Source of the DNA: Chloroflexota bacterium
Lineage (GTDB): Bacteria > Chloroflexota > Ktedonobacteria > Ktedonobacterales > Ktedonobacteraceae
Reading direction: 5' to 3'
DNA length: 19,511 bases
Assembly (NCBI GenBank): GCA_902810755.1
Contig: CADDYT010000122.1
Location: 1-19,511 of the forward strand
The position numbers were made by a program, and so were the translations under genes. The notes under the pieces were generated by a model that worked only from the letters and a program-made list of their open reading frames with translations, was not told the origin of the DNA and searched no databases. Each line of letters opens with the position of its first letter. Positions within the stretch are counted from its first letter, which is position 1. This document shows positions 13,466 through 19,511 of the stretch, piece after piece.

Positions 13466-16146
13466 CGCCCACCCTCCATGTTCAGTGTCAATTTGCCGTG
13501 TTCGGGGAAGCTCGGATCGTTGTCCAGCTGCGCAATCTCGTGCGGGCCGATGGGTAGAAATTCCTGCTGCACGTAATCCTCCGGCTCACCATCTCGCTTG
13601 AGACTTGTAACTTTGACGCTCTGCACCCCCGGCACGGCAGCCGCGACGGCCACGAGCTTGCTCAAGGCAATGCCGACGCCAAAGGTCAGGTTATCGGGAT
13701 GGAAGAAGCCCTTGTGCCCGCCCGGAAGCACGCGATTGCTGAAAAGATCGAGCAGGGCCGCCTTGACATGCCCGCGCAGGAAGTTCGGCAGCACGCAGAT
13801 GGTGATGGCGATGTCCAGCGGCACGTATTGAGCGGGAACGACTTTCAGATCATGGCCGATGCGCCGGTAGTTTTCCAGGTATGCTCTCACCTGATGCAGC
13901 AACGCCCGGCTGGTCGTCTCCGTTCCCAGCGGGTCGATGGCAACAACAACCTCGTACCAGCTTCCCGTCCAGTTCAATGTCGCCGCCGCCCGCTGGATGC
14001 GGTTGCTACTCTCCATCGCCAGGCGGGCGTAATCGTCGGTGGTGATGGCGCGCTGCAGGTCGGTGCGGAAGGCATGCGGCGCGAAGAGCCGGACCTCGTC
14101 CAGCGGCTCCGGGTCTGTCCCGCCCTGCACCGGGAACGGGTTGCGTGGTTGCAGCGTGAGGCCGGAAAATTTTGTTTTATGGAAGACAATGTGCGAGATG
14201 GCTTCCCGGCCCACGTTGCCGCGCGTGCCGTTGCCAACACGATAGGTAGCGATGAAACTCGTACCCGCCTCTGGCATATGTCCCAGTTTGCCATCACCGA
14301 AACGCAGGTGCGCGAAGCCCTCGTTATCCATCTCAACCACAAAATCGTCATCGTCGGGGCCGCTTTCCAGCAGGTCGGGCTGCACCGTCCACGTTTTCTC
14401 AACCGGCGCCACTTTGTCCGGCGGCCTGTTGGCCGTCCCATCCGGGGCTGTGACGCTGACAGGGCTGGCCGGCGTGAGCAAATTGCCGGCCTGATCGGCC
14501 AGCGTGCCTGTCAACTGAAGCCAGGGCAGGCATTTGCGCACGTCCTGCCGGAGAAAGCCAGCGGCGGCTGTCAGCCGAACCGGCTGTTGTGGATCGGCAA
14601 TGGCCGTAAAAGGGGCGTCTTTCGGCAGTGGCTGCGAGAAGGTGAGTGGAGCATGCTGCAACGACGGGTTAAACACTTTCGGCACGATTTGCGTATCGCT
14701 CGGATCACCTTCGTCCTCGCACACGGCCTGCGTCGATCCCGCTTCCACGCTGCCCAGGCCCTCAGCAGGCAGCGTCTGCCCGTAGTCCACCAGCAGGATA
14801 TTGCCGCGCGCGACGCTGATGTTGGTGAGCAGTTCGCAGGCGGGCGCGGGGCCGATAGCGGAGAGGCAGAGCGGGAAAAGCAGCGCGTCCTCTGCTCCCC
14901 AGGCAATCTCAACGATCTGTCGATCGTAGAGCGGGTCTTTAAGCGGCTTTTTGTCGGAGTCCGTGCTATCCTCGCTCTCCGTGATGACCTGTGTCAGGCG
15001 CACGACGTGGCGATGTGTCGGGTCGGCATCGGCGGGGTTGCCCGTTTTCGGGCCAAGCACCTCTTCAAAGATCAGCACATCGCCCACCTTGAGGTGTAGC
15101 AAGCCGTCGGCGTTGTCCAGCGTGGCCGAGGTTGTTCCGATCGGCAGGCAGCAGTCATTTTCGCCCCAGGTATAGAAATGGATCTCGTTGTGCGCCTCGT
15201 ACAGCGGGATAAGCTTCGTCGGGTCGGCCACCAGCGGCTCAAACACCTCGTAAGTATCGGGTGAAATGCCTTCCAGATCGTCGTCGCTCAGCATGGTGTC
15301 GCCGACGGGGAGCGCGCCGTTGAAGCCGGTGATGAAGCAGGTATCACGCGGGTCGAGCGCGATATCGGCGCTGGTCTCGATAAAGAGCCAGGTACGGGCG
15401 TTGCAGCCCTCATGCATGAAGTAGTCGACCAGGCGGGCATGGCGGCGCACGGAGATACGCTGGCGCGCCGTGTCCAGATATGCCTCGGTGGCTACAGCGT
15501 CCTGATAGTAGCTGAGGTAGTCGCCGACATAGGCCAGCAATTCGACCAGCATGATGCCGATATCCGGCACGTGCCGCTCCTGCCAGCCGGGTATGATGAG
15601 CGCGAGACGGTCGAGAATCAGCTGGCGGAAGCTGGCGTAGTCCTTTGCCAGGTAGTTGAGGTCTGGCTCCTGCAACTCTGGCGGCGGGCAGGTATCTACC
15701 GGCTGGCAGTCCAGATCGCTCGGACAGTTGGCTTTGAACGAGAAATCCGCGCAGGCATAACGCACATCAAAGCCCGCCAGCGGCTGATCCAGTTGATGCC
15801 CTTTCTCATCGAGGGCAACCAGGCAGAGCGTGTAGGTGGAGAAGTCGCCTGCTTTGTCAACGTTGACCTGCATGCAATCGGCCAGTTCAGGGTCATCCGG
15901 GTCGCACAGCCTCACGTCCAGCGCCTTGATATGGCGAATGCGCCTGCCGCCGGTGATGCGCACATTTTCTTTGCCAAGATTTTCCGGCGCCCTATCCATA
16001 AAATGCACGTACAGGATACGCTGATCGTCGGCATCCACTTCGATGTAATCGATGCCGTTCAGGTCAGGCTTATCGTTCGTCCTGTGCGCCCGCACGTCAT
16101 AGCGCCGCTGTCTATCGTCGCTACATATCCGAGAAGTTTGTAACAT
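13462..16146 (-). CDS. Baseplate-J-like assembly protein, first copy (gp6/Afp11-type)
   Basis: A wedge protein of 894 residues from the ATG at 16146; an upstream ATG at 16203 would overlap the gp25 gene by 56 bases and is not preferred. Residues 164-250 hold the family's best conserved block: NYLAKDYASFRQLILDRLA, then PGWQE, ELLAYVGDYLSYYQDAVATE and RRHARLVDYFMHEGCNAR. The gpJ core follows (HLRFGDGKLGHMPEAGTSF and the GNGTRGNVG turn near residues 630-665), with an N-terminal beta-rich domain of about 120 residues ahead of everything. In contractile particles such proteins assemble as wedges around the hub and connect to the sheath. The gene starts 1 base after the gp25-like stop. Its ribosome site is weak, so translation probably depends on coupling. 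It is paralogous to the next gene. Confidence 0.9.
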   Translation of the reverse strand: MLQTSRICSDDRQRRYDVRAHRTNDKPDLNGIDYIEVDADDQRILYVHFMDRAPENLGKENVRITGGRRIRHIKALDVRLCDPDDPELADCMQVNVDKAGDFSTYTLCLVALDEKGHQLDQPLAGFDVRYACADFSFKANCPSDLDCQPVDTCPPPELQEPDLNYLAKDYASFRQLILDRLALIIPGWQERHVPDIGIMLVELLAYVGDYLSYYQDAVATEAYLDTARQRISVRRHARLVDYFMHEGCNARTWLFIETSADIALDPRDTCFITGFNGALPVGDTMLSDDDLEGISPDTYEVFEPLVADPTKLIPLYEAHNEIHFYTWGENDCCLPIGTTSATLDNADGLLHLKVGDVLIFEEVLGPKTGNPADADPTHRHVVRLTQVITESEDSTDSDKKPLKDPLYDRQIVEIAWGAEDALLFPLCLSAIGPAPACELLTNISVARGNILLVDYGQTLPAEGLGSVEAGSTQAVCEDEGDPSDTQIVPKVFNPSLQHAPLTFSQPLPKDAPFTAIADPQQPVRLTAAAGFLRQDVRKCLPWLQLTGTLADQAGNLLTPASPVSVTAPDGTANRPPDKVAPVEKTWTVQPDLLESGPDDDDFVVEMDNEGFAHLRFGDGKLGHMPEAGTSFIATYRVGNGTRGNVGREAISHIVFHKTKFSGLTLQPRNPFPVQGGTDPEPLDEVRLFAPHAFRTDLQRAITTDDYARLAMESSNRIQRAAATLNWTGSWYEVVVAIDPLGTETTSRALLHQVRAYLENYRRIGHDLKVVPAQYVPLDIAITICVLPNFLRGHVKAALLDLFSNRVLPGGHKGFFHPDNLTFGVGIALSKLVAVAAAVPGVQSVKVTSLKRDGEPEDYVQQEFLPIGPHEIAQLDNDPSFPEHGKLTLNMEGGR

Positions 16147-16147
16147 A

Positions 16148-16504
16148 CTACACCGTCCGCGTAAATTGCGCTGCCTGCTGCTGATTCGTTCTACGCACGA
16201 CATACTGGATCACAATGTTGATGGTCGATTCCTGGCTGCTCACATCCAGCGTCTGCAACTCGATAAGATCGCCAAGCTGGCGCTGCAAGCCGGACTGAAG
16301 GGCGAATTTCAGGGCGGCGGCGAGTTCCGGGCTGGTCGGGCCGAAGATCAGGCGCTGCAAACCGCCGCCGAAATCGGGCCGGTTGACGCGCTCGCCGGGA
16401 TTGGTGAACAGGAACTGCTCGATCATCTCGCGAATATGGTCATCATCCCCCGCGCTGGCCGTGTGGCCCCGGCTGTCAAAGTGGAATGGATAATCGATAT
16501 TCAT
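16148..16504 (-). CDS. GPW/gp25-like baseplate wedge protein
   Basis: A 118-residue protein, the usual length for this family. The hallmark is TNPGERVNRPDFGGGLQRLI (34-53), with the conserved Glu-Arg and the Pro-Asp-Phe-Gly-Gly-Gly turn. In T4, gp25 links the baseplate wedge to the first sheath ring, and its relatives in tailocins and injection systems do the same. The ATG at 16504 follows the PAAR-like stop by three bases and is preceded by AAAGGGGAG in the end of that gene. The stop TAG is one base from the next gene's ATG, so the wedge proteins are made together. Confidence 0.95.
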   Translation of the reverse strand: MNIDYPFHFDSRGHTASAGDDDHIREMIEQFLFTNPGERVNRPDFGGGLQRLIFGPTSPELAAALKFALQSGLQRQLGDLIELQTLDVSSQESTINIVIQYVVRRTNQQQAAQFTRTV

Positions 16505-16507
16505 GCC

Positions 16508-16825
16508 TCACTCCCCTTTCGCTCGCTTCTGCGTGCTGATGACATTCAAGCCCTTGCCGGTGTTCACGCAGGTGGCCTGGCTATCGTCCAGCACAACCGG
16601 GTCGCCATCCGCCGTAATACGCAGCGACGCCTTCAACCACGACGCGGTGGCGCAAAAGACACCCGTACTGGAAGAGGCCAGTGGGCAGGCCGCGATGGTA
16701 TATTGCGTACTCTGCGTCACAATTGACATACCGCTCACCGTCACGCGCGGATTGACATTCAGCGGCTCCGCCTGTCCGCCATCCAGGCACTGCACCTGCG
16801 CGCCCTCATGCAGGACATAGCCCAT
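16508..16825 (-). CDS. PAAR-like spike-tip protein
   Basis: A 105-residue protein from the ATG at 16825; a TTG one codon earlier is not preferred. The ATG overlaps the stop of the spike gene (TGATG), with GGAGG about 7 bases upstream. The sequence is beta-rich, with glycine turns and the pattern NPRVTVSGMSIVTQSTQYTI and a following AACPLASSS. It contains His7 and Cys13, Cys48, Cys59 and Cys86, which could bind a metal as in PAAR tips, but the ligands are not proven. The position, between the OB-fold spike and gp25, is where the spike-tip gene (Afp10-type) lies in known injection systems. The identity rests on context more than on sequence. Confidence 0.62.
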   Translation of the reverse strand: MGYVLHEGAQVQCLDGGQAEPLNVNPRVTVSGMSIVTQSTQYTIAACPLASSSTGVFCATASWLKASLRITADGDPVVLDDSQATCVNTGKGLNVISTQKRAKGE

Positions 16826-17334
16826 CAACTCACCTCCAGTGCGCCATCATTGATCGAAACGCTATCCGCCGAAAGCGTAACCGTTTGATCTCCATTGCTG
16901 ATCTCAATTTGCTCGCTATCCATCACAATCTTCATACCCGAATCGTTCTCAATCGTAATGCTGCCCTCATCGTCATCGATGGTGATAGTAGCGATATCTG
17001 TCTTGAGCAATTTGATACTCGGCCCGCTCGCCTCCGAGGGCACTGCCATATCTGAGAGCCAGAAGCAGCCCGTCCAGATCGGGTAATCGGGATTACCATG
17101 CTCGAACTCCACCCAGACAAAGGCATTGACCGGCGGGATAAGGTAGAGGCCAACGTTATCTCCCGCGTAGGGCAGCGCAGGCAAAGCCCAGCCGCTCTCC
17201 TGGTCGCCCAGCACGTCCTGCACCTTGACGCGCACGCGCCCCAGGCCGTTGGGGTCATCGTTATCGGTCACAATACCCCGGTATTTCCCGTGGAACGTCT
17301 GATAGTCGTCATCCATCCCGTTCATGTCATACAT
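16825..17334 (-). CDS. gpV/gp5-like OB-fold spike protein
   Basis: A 169-residue protein forming the central spike under the hub. Residues 14-95 match the OB-fold of phage baseplate protein V, gp5 and VgrG: HGKYRGIVTDNDDPNGLGRV, then SGWALPALPYAG and a VWVEFEHGNPDYPIWTGCFW strand pair. Residues about 105-165 are short alternating strands (IATITIDDDEGSITIENDSG, then MKIVMDSEQIEIS) typical of a trimeric beta-helix needle, without the lysozyme domain of T4 gp5. Start ATG 17334 has AAAGGGG about 7 bases upstream; ATGs at 17325 and 17316 are possible but less well placed. In Afp8-type proteins hub and spike are one chain; here they are split into this gene and the one before it. Confidence 0.9.
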   Translation of the reverse strand: MYDMNGMDDDYQTFHGKYRGIVTDNDDPNGLGRVRVKVQDVLGDQESGWALPALPYAGDNVGLYLIPPVNAFVWVEFEHGNPDYPIWTGCFWLSDMAVPSEASGPSIKLLKTDIATITIDDDEGSITIENDSGMKIVMDSEQIEISNGDQTVTLSADSVSINDGALEVS

Positions 17335-17358
17335 AGCAATCCCCTTTCCTGCGTTTCC

Positions 17359-18498
17359 TTAAAAGGGCGCGGGCGTGATCGAGGTGCTGAGCGAGCCGCG
17401 CCCGTCGCGAGTCAGCGTGAAATGTTGTTTGTAGTCGCCGCGCGGGCGAATTTTGACATCGTGGATCACCTGGCGCACGTAGTAGGTGCCATCATAGCTC
17501 TGGCCCGCGCCGCGCACGTCGACGAGCCGTCGCGCTCGCAGAGCCTGCCCGTAGCGCACGGCATCTACCGTGCCGTCCGCCTTAATCGTGTCCGCCGTCG
17601 CGCTGGCGCTGGTGAACGCCTGTAAGAGGGCCTGGGCGAGGCTGAGGTTGGCGCTGTTCCGCGAAAAGACCTTGCGCAGCGCCGGGGCCGGGTTGCCGGT
17701 CAGGGCGGGCAGGAACGAGGTTGGCAGCGGCACCTGGATGGCGAGTCTGGTCAGCGGGTCGATAATGCTGATCTCCGGCTCGCTGGGCGAAAGGGCGTTG
17801 AAGTGGAAATTGATCGGCGTATCCACGTTTGTCTGCGGCCCCATATTCATCGAAAGCGCCGGTTGATGCTCGCCCTGCCGGTTTTCCGGTCCCCAGTAGG
17901 CGATATTGAATCCGGGCAGGTCGGTCGGCTCGACATAGAAGACGAAGCCGTTGCGCCGCGCCAGTTGTCGCACAAACTTCAAATCATTGCACTGCTGCGT
18001 CGGCACACGCTCGGCGTCCGTGGGCGTATCGGTCGTCTCCGTCACCTGTGGGATGAAATCGGCGGCGCTGAGGATGCTGGTGACAATATCGGAATCCTTC
18101 TGCTGTGAGTAGGTTTTGTTGCGATCCTCAAAGCTCAGTTTGATGCTGATATCCTGCCCCAGCACGCGCAGCACCGACCGGCCCGGCTCGTTGCCGGGCT
18201 GCATCTGGTGGTCGGTAATGATACCATCGATCAACACCTGCGGTAGCCCGCCGAAGAGCATGATGATGATGACGCGGGTTTTGATGTCCAGCACGCCGCT
18301 GCTCAACAGGCCATATTCCAGCAGCGAATCCCTGCCCACATTGAAGTTCATCTCAAAGCCGTCGCGCTTGAGGTCATTATTGATGACTTTGAGGCTGATC
18401 AGCGCATCGACCACCTCGTAAGGGGCCGGGAGCGGAACATCCGGGCGACCGAGCAGCAGTTGCAGGCGAATGCCGAACAGGCCAATCAGATCGGGCAT
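17359..18498 (-). CDS. gpD/gp27-like baseplate hub protein
   Basis: A 379-residue protein of the phage late control gene D family (T4 gp27, VgrG N-terminal part). Such proteins form the trimeric hub to which tube and spike attach. Support comes from the domain order: an N-terminal barrel (about 25-110) with the segment FGGLPQVLIDGIITDHQM, the D-family helix block with VTSILSAADF and CNDLKFVRQLARRNGFVFYVEP (about 170-191), and a second barrel with VDVRGAGQSYDGTYYVRQVIH near the C-terminus. The last motif is very common in this family. The ATG at 18498 overlaps the LysM gene's stop (TGATG). The spike gene begins 24 bases after its stop. Confidence 0.92.
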   Translation of the reverse strand: MPDLIGLFGIRLQLLLGRPDVPLPAPYEVVDALISLKVINNDLKRDGFEMNFNVGRDSLLEYGLLSSGVLDIKTRVIIIMLFGGLPQVLIDGIITDHQMQPGNEPGRSVLRVLGQDISIKLSFEDRNKTYSQQKDSDIVTSILSAADFIPQVTETTDTPTDAERVPTQQCNDLKFVRQLARRNGFVFYVEPTDLPGFNIAYWGPENRQGEHQPALSMNMGPQTNVDTPINFHFNALSPSEPEISIIDPLTRLAIQVPLPTSFLPALTGNPAPALRKVFSRNSANLSLAQALLQAFTSASATADTIKADGTVDAVRYGQALRARRLVDVRGAGQSYDGTYYVRQVIHDVKIRPRGDYKQHFTLTRDGRGSLSTSITPAPF

Positions 18499-18800
18499 CA
18501 GCGACCTCCCTGTGGCAGCGGAATAATCAGGCTGTGGCCGATTTGCGACTCGTCCGTGAGATCATCCGGGCGCATGGCATTGTTGGCATCGCACACGCGC
18601 CAGAACTGCTCCGGGTCGCCGATAAAGCGGGCAGTCACGTTATCCAGCCGGTCGCCCTGTACAACCGTGTAGGTAGCAAGGGCAATCGCCGGAGCGCCGT
18701 TCGGCAGGAAGCGGCGGCGCAGGTACGAGACCGTGCGCCCATCGCTGGTTTGCATGGTGGCAACTTCGATATTGTAGTAACGGCTCGTCACAGGGAACAT
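18498..18800 (-). CDS. LysM-domain tail/baseplate connector protein
   Basis: A 100-residue protein from the ATG at 18800, with AGAGGTGGAG just upstream. An in-frame ATG at 18857 would overlap the preceding gene by 44 bases and is not preferred. Residues about 43-97 are a LysM-type domain: TYTVVQGDRLDNVTARFIGD, then FWRVCDANN and a final GHSLIIPLP strand. In phage and injection systems this domain (gpX/gp53-like, Afp7 C-terminal part) sits at the tube-hub junction rather than acting on peptidoglycan. It lies between a CIS tube-type gene and the hub gene, as expected. Confidence 0.88.
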   Translation of the reverse strand: MFPVTSRYYNIEVATMQTSDGRTVSYLRRRFLPNGAPAIALATYTVVQGDRLDNVTARFIGDPEQFWRVCDANNAMRPDDLTDESQIGHSLIIPLPQGGR

Positions 18801-18813
18801 ACTCCACCTCTTT

Positions 18814-19494
18814 TCAAGACAGGCTGAACGGGAACGGCACGCCGATATTTTGCACATCCTGCACGGCGCTGGTCGCGTTGGTCGTCGCCAGCGTCTCCTT
18901 AGCGATCTGGTAGGCCAGGAACATGTAGTAGCCGGGGTTGGTGAGCTTCAAATCGGCATAGCTCAGCACATACAGTTCGAGATCGACCTTAGCCTGAATG
19001 GGGTTGAGCTGCGCGTCATACGCCTGCTCGGTAATGGACAGGTCTGTCAGGCGAACGGGCAGGACGCGCTGCGGCCCCCAGACAAAGAAGGTGGGAGGCG
19101 CCTCCGGCGTAATCACCTCAATATTGCCCAGCAGCGCCAGCGCCGTATTGGCGATCACCACCGCGCTCTTCGGGTAGAGCAGCATCTCCAGCGCCGAAAT
19201 TGCCGGGGAGACGCCAAAACTACCGGCCACCGGGGCCTGCACCGTCGGCAGATCAAACTGATCCACCGCGTCAAACTCCACGCTCAGCCTGATCGTCTCC
19301 TGCGGCGGCCCGGCCAGCCGCAGCGCCTCCGTCTTATCGCCGCCATCCGTCTGCCCCGTCGTGCGCGCCTTCACCTGCCGCGTCAGCGTCTCCGGGTTAT
19401 ACTGAAAGACCACAATGCTCGCAAACGGATTCGCAATATCAAAGCCGATAATCGCGCCCTTGAGCAATTTCGGCGAATTTGGAAAGCTGGTCAT
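18814..19494 (-). CDS. CIS tube-type protein (Afp7 N-terminal-like)
   Basis: A 226-residue protein with the start pattern of the contractile injection system tube protein family: VVFQYNPETLTRQVKART (28-45), then PPQETIRLSVEFDAVDQFDLP (63-83) and a VLPVRLTDLSITEQAYDAQLNPIQAKV block (144-170) with a conserved LELYVLSY strand. In Afp7-like proteins this domain is joined to a LysM domain and forms the ring between inner tube and hub. Here the LysM part is the separate next gene, 13 bases downstream. The ATG at 19494 has AAAGGAC with a 7-base spacer. An ATG at 19511, the last base of the window, opens only a six-codon frame and is ignored. The operon very probably continues beyond the window. Confidence 0.85.
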   Translation of the reverse strand: MTSFPNSPKLLKGAIIGFDIANPFASIVVFQYNPETLTRQVKARTTGQTDGGDKTEALRLAGPPQETIRLSVEFDAVDQFDLPTVQAPVAGSFGVSPAISALEMLLYPKSAVVIANTALALLGNIEVITPEAPPTFFVWGPQRVLPVRLTDLSITEQAYDAQLNPIQAKVDLELYVLSYADLKLTNPGYYMFLAYQIAKETLATTNATSAVQDVQNIGVPFPFSLS

Positions 19495-19511
19495 AGGCTA
19501 CGTCCTTTCAT

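Noticed and set aside
13699..15099. 466-codon open frame on the plus strand, antisense to the first baseplate-J-like gene
   Set aside because: The opposite frame encodes a clearly recognisable conserved protein. The antisense translation shows no family motif and is typical of a GC-rich shadow frame.
16147..16203. Upstream ATG (16203) for the first baseplate-J-like gene
   Set aside because: It would overlap the gp25-like gene by 56 bases; the ATG at 16146 follows the stop by one base, in keeping with the tight spacing elsewhere in the operon.
18801..18857. Upstream ATG (18857) for the LysM gene
   Set aside because: It would overlap the preceding gene by 44 bases, adds an Arg/Cys-rich stretch unlike the family, and the ATG at 18800 has a good ribosome site.

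Overview
This 19.5 kb window is moderately GC-rich bacterial chromosome. It splits into a plus-strand half (about 1-6090) of membrane and regulatory genes and a minus-strand half (19494 to 6192) that is one long, tightly coupled operon of phage-tail-like baseplate genes. The two halves converge at 6090/6192. The gene families (DUF190-CBS with paired FluC, an FtsH paralogue, a DUF6519-type contractile injection system) would suit a Chloroflexota (Ktedonobacteria-like) or actinobacterial genome. That placement is inference; nothing in the window fixes the taxon. No rRNA, tRNA, CRISPR array, transposase or integrase was seen.

Region 1 (1-2773): two copies of a 49-bp direct repeat, then four genes in a row: DUF190 fused to four CBS domains, a lone DUF190, and two FluC/CrcB fluoride-channel genes joined by a TGATG stop/start overlap. 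DUF190 is a PII-like fold and CBS domains bind adenine nucleotides, so the first two genes probably sense a small molecule for the channels. The two channel proteins have features expected of opposite membrane orientations, which suggests an antiparallel heterodimer.

Region 2 (2774-3723): a consensus sigma70 promoter (TTGACA, 18-nt spacer, TATAAT) drives an acetate/succinate transporter of the GPR1/FUN34/SatP family. The leader is about 240 nt and strikingly foldable: a three-way junction whose hairpin loop is complementary to the strand just before the junction, then a long two-part hairpin, then a possible ribosome-site sequestering hairpin. I cannot assign it to a known riboswitch class. 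It is the best candidate here for something undescribed.

Region 3 (3724-6090): a spacer with an 8-bp and an 11-bp inverted repeat and a possible 11-codon leader peptide, followed by a complete FtsH-type membrane AAA protease with all catalytic motifs.

Region 4 (6091-6191): convergent spacer with two hairpins and a T-run, probably transcription termination.

Region 5 (19494 to 6192, minus strand): the baseplate and spike section of an extracellular contractile injection system (eCIS/tailocin-like). In transcription order: CIS tube-type protein, LysM protein, gpD/gp27-like hub, gpV/gp5-like OB spike, PAAR-like tip, gp25-like wedge, two large baseplate-J-like (gp6-type) proteins, a gpI-like tail protein with a beta-helix region, and a DUF6519 protein. 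Start and stop codons overlap or nearly touch throughout, so the set is probably translationally coupled. Sheath, tube, ATPase and any effector genes are not in the window and would be expected beyond 19511.
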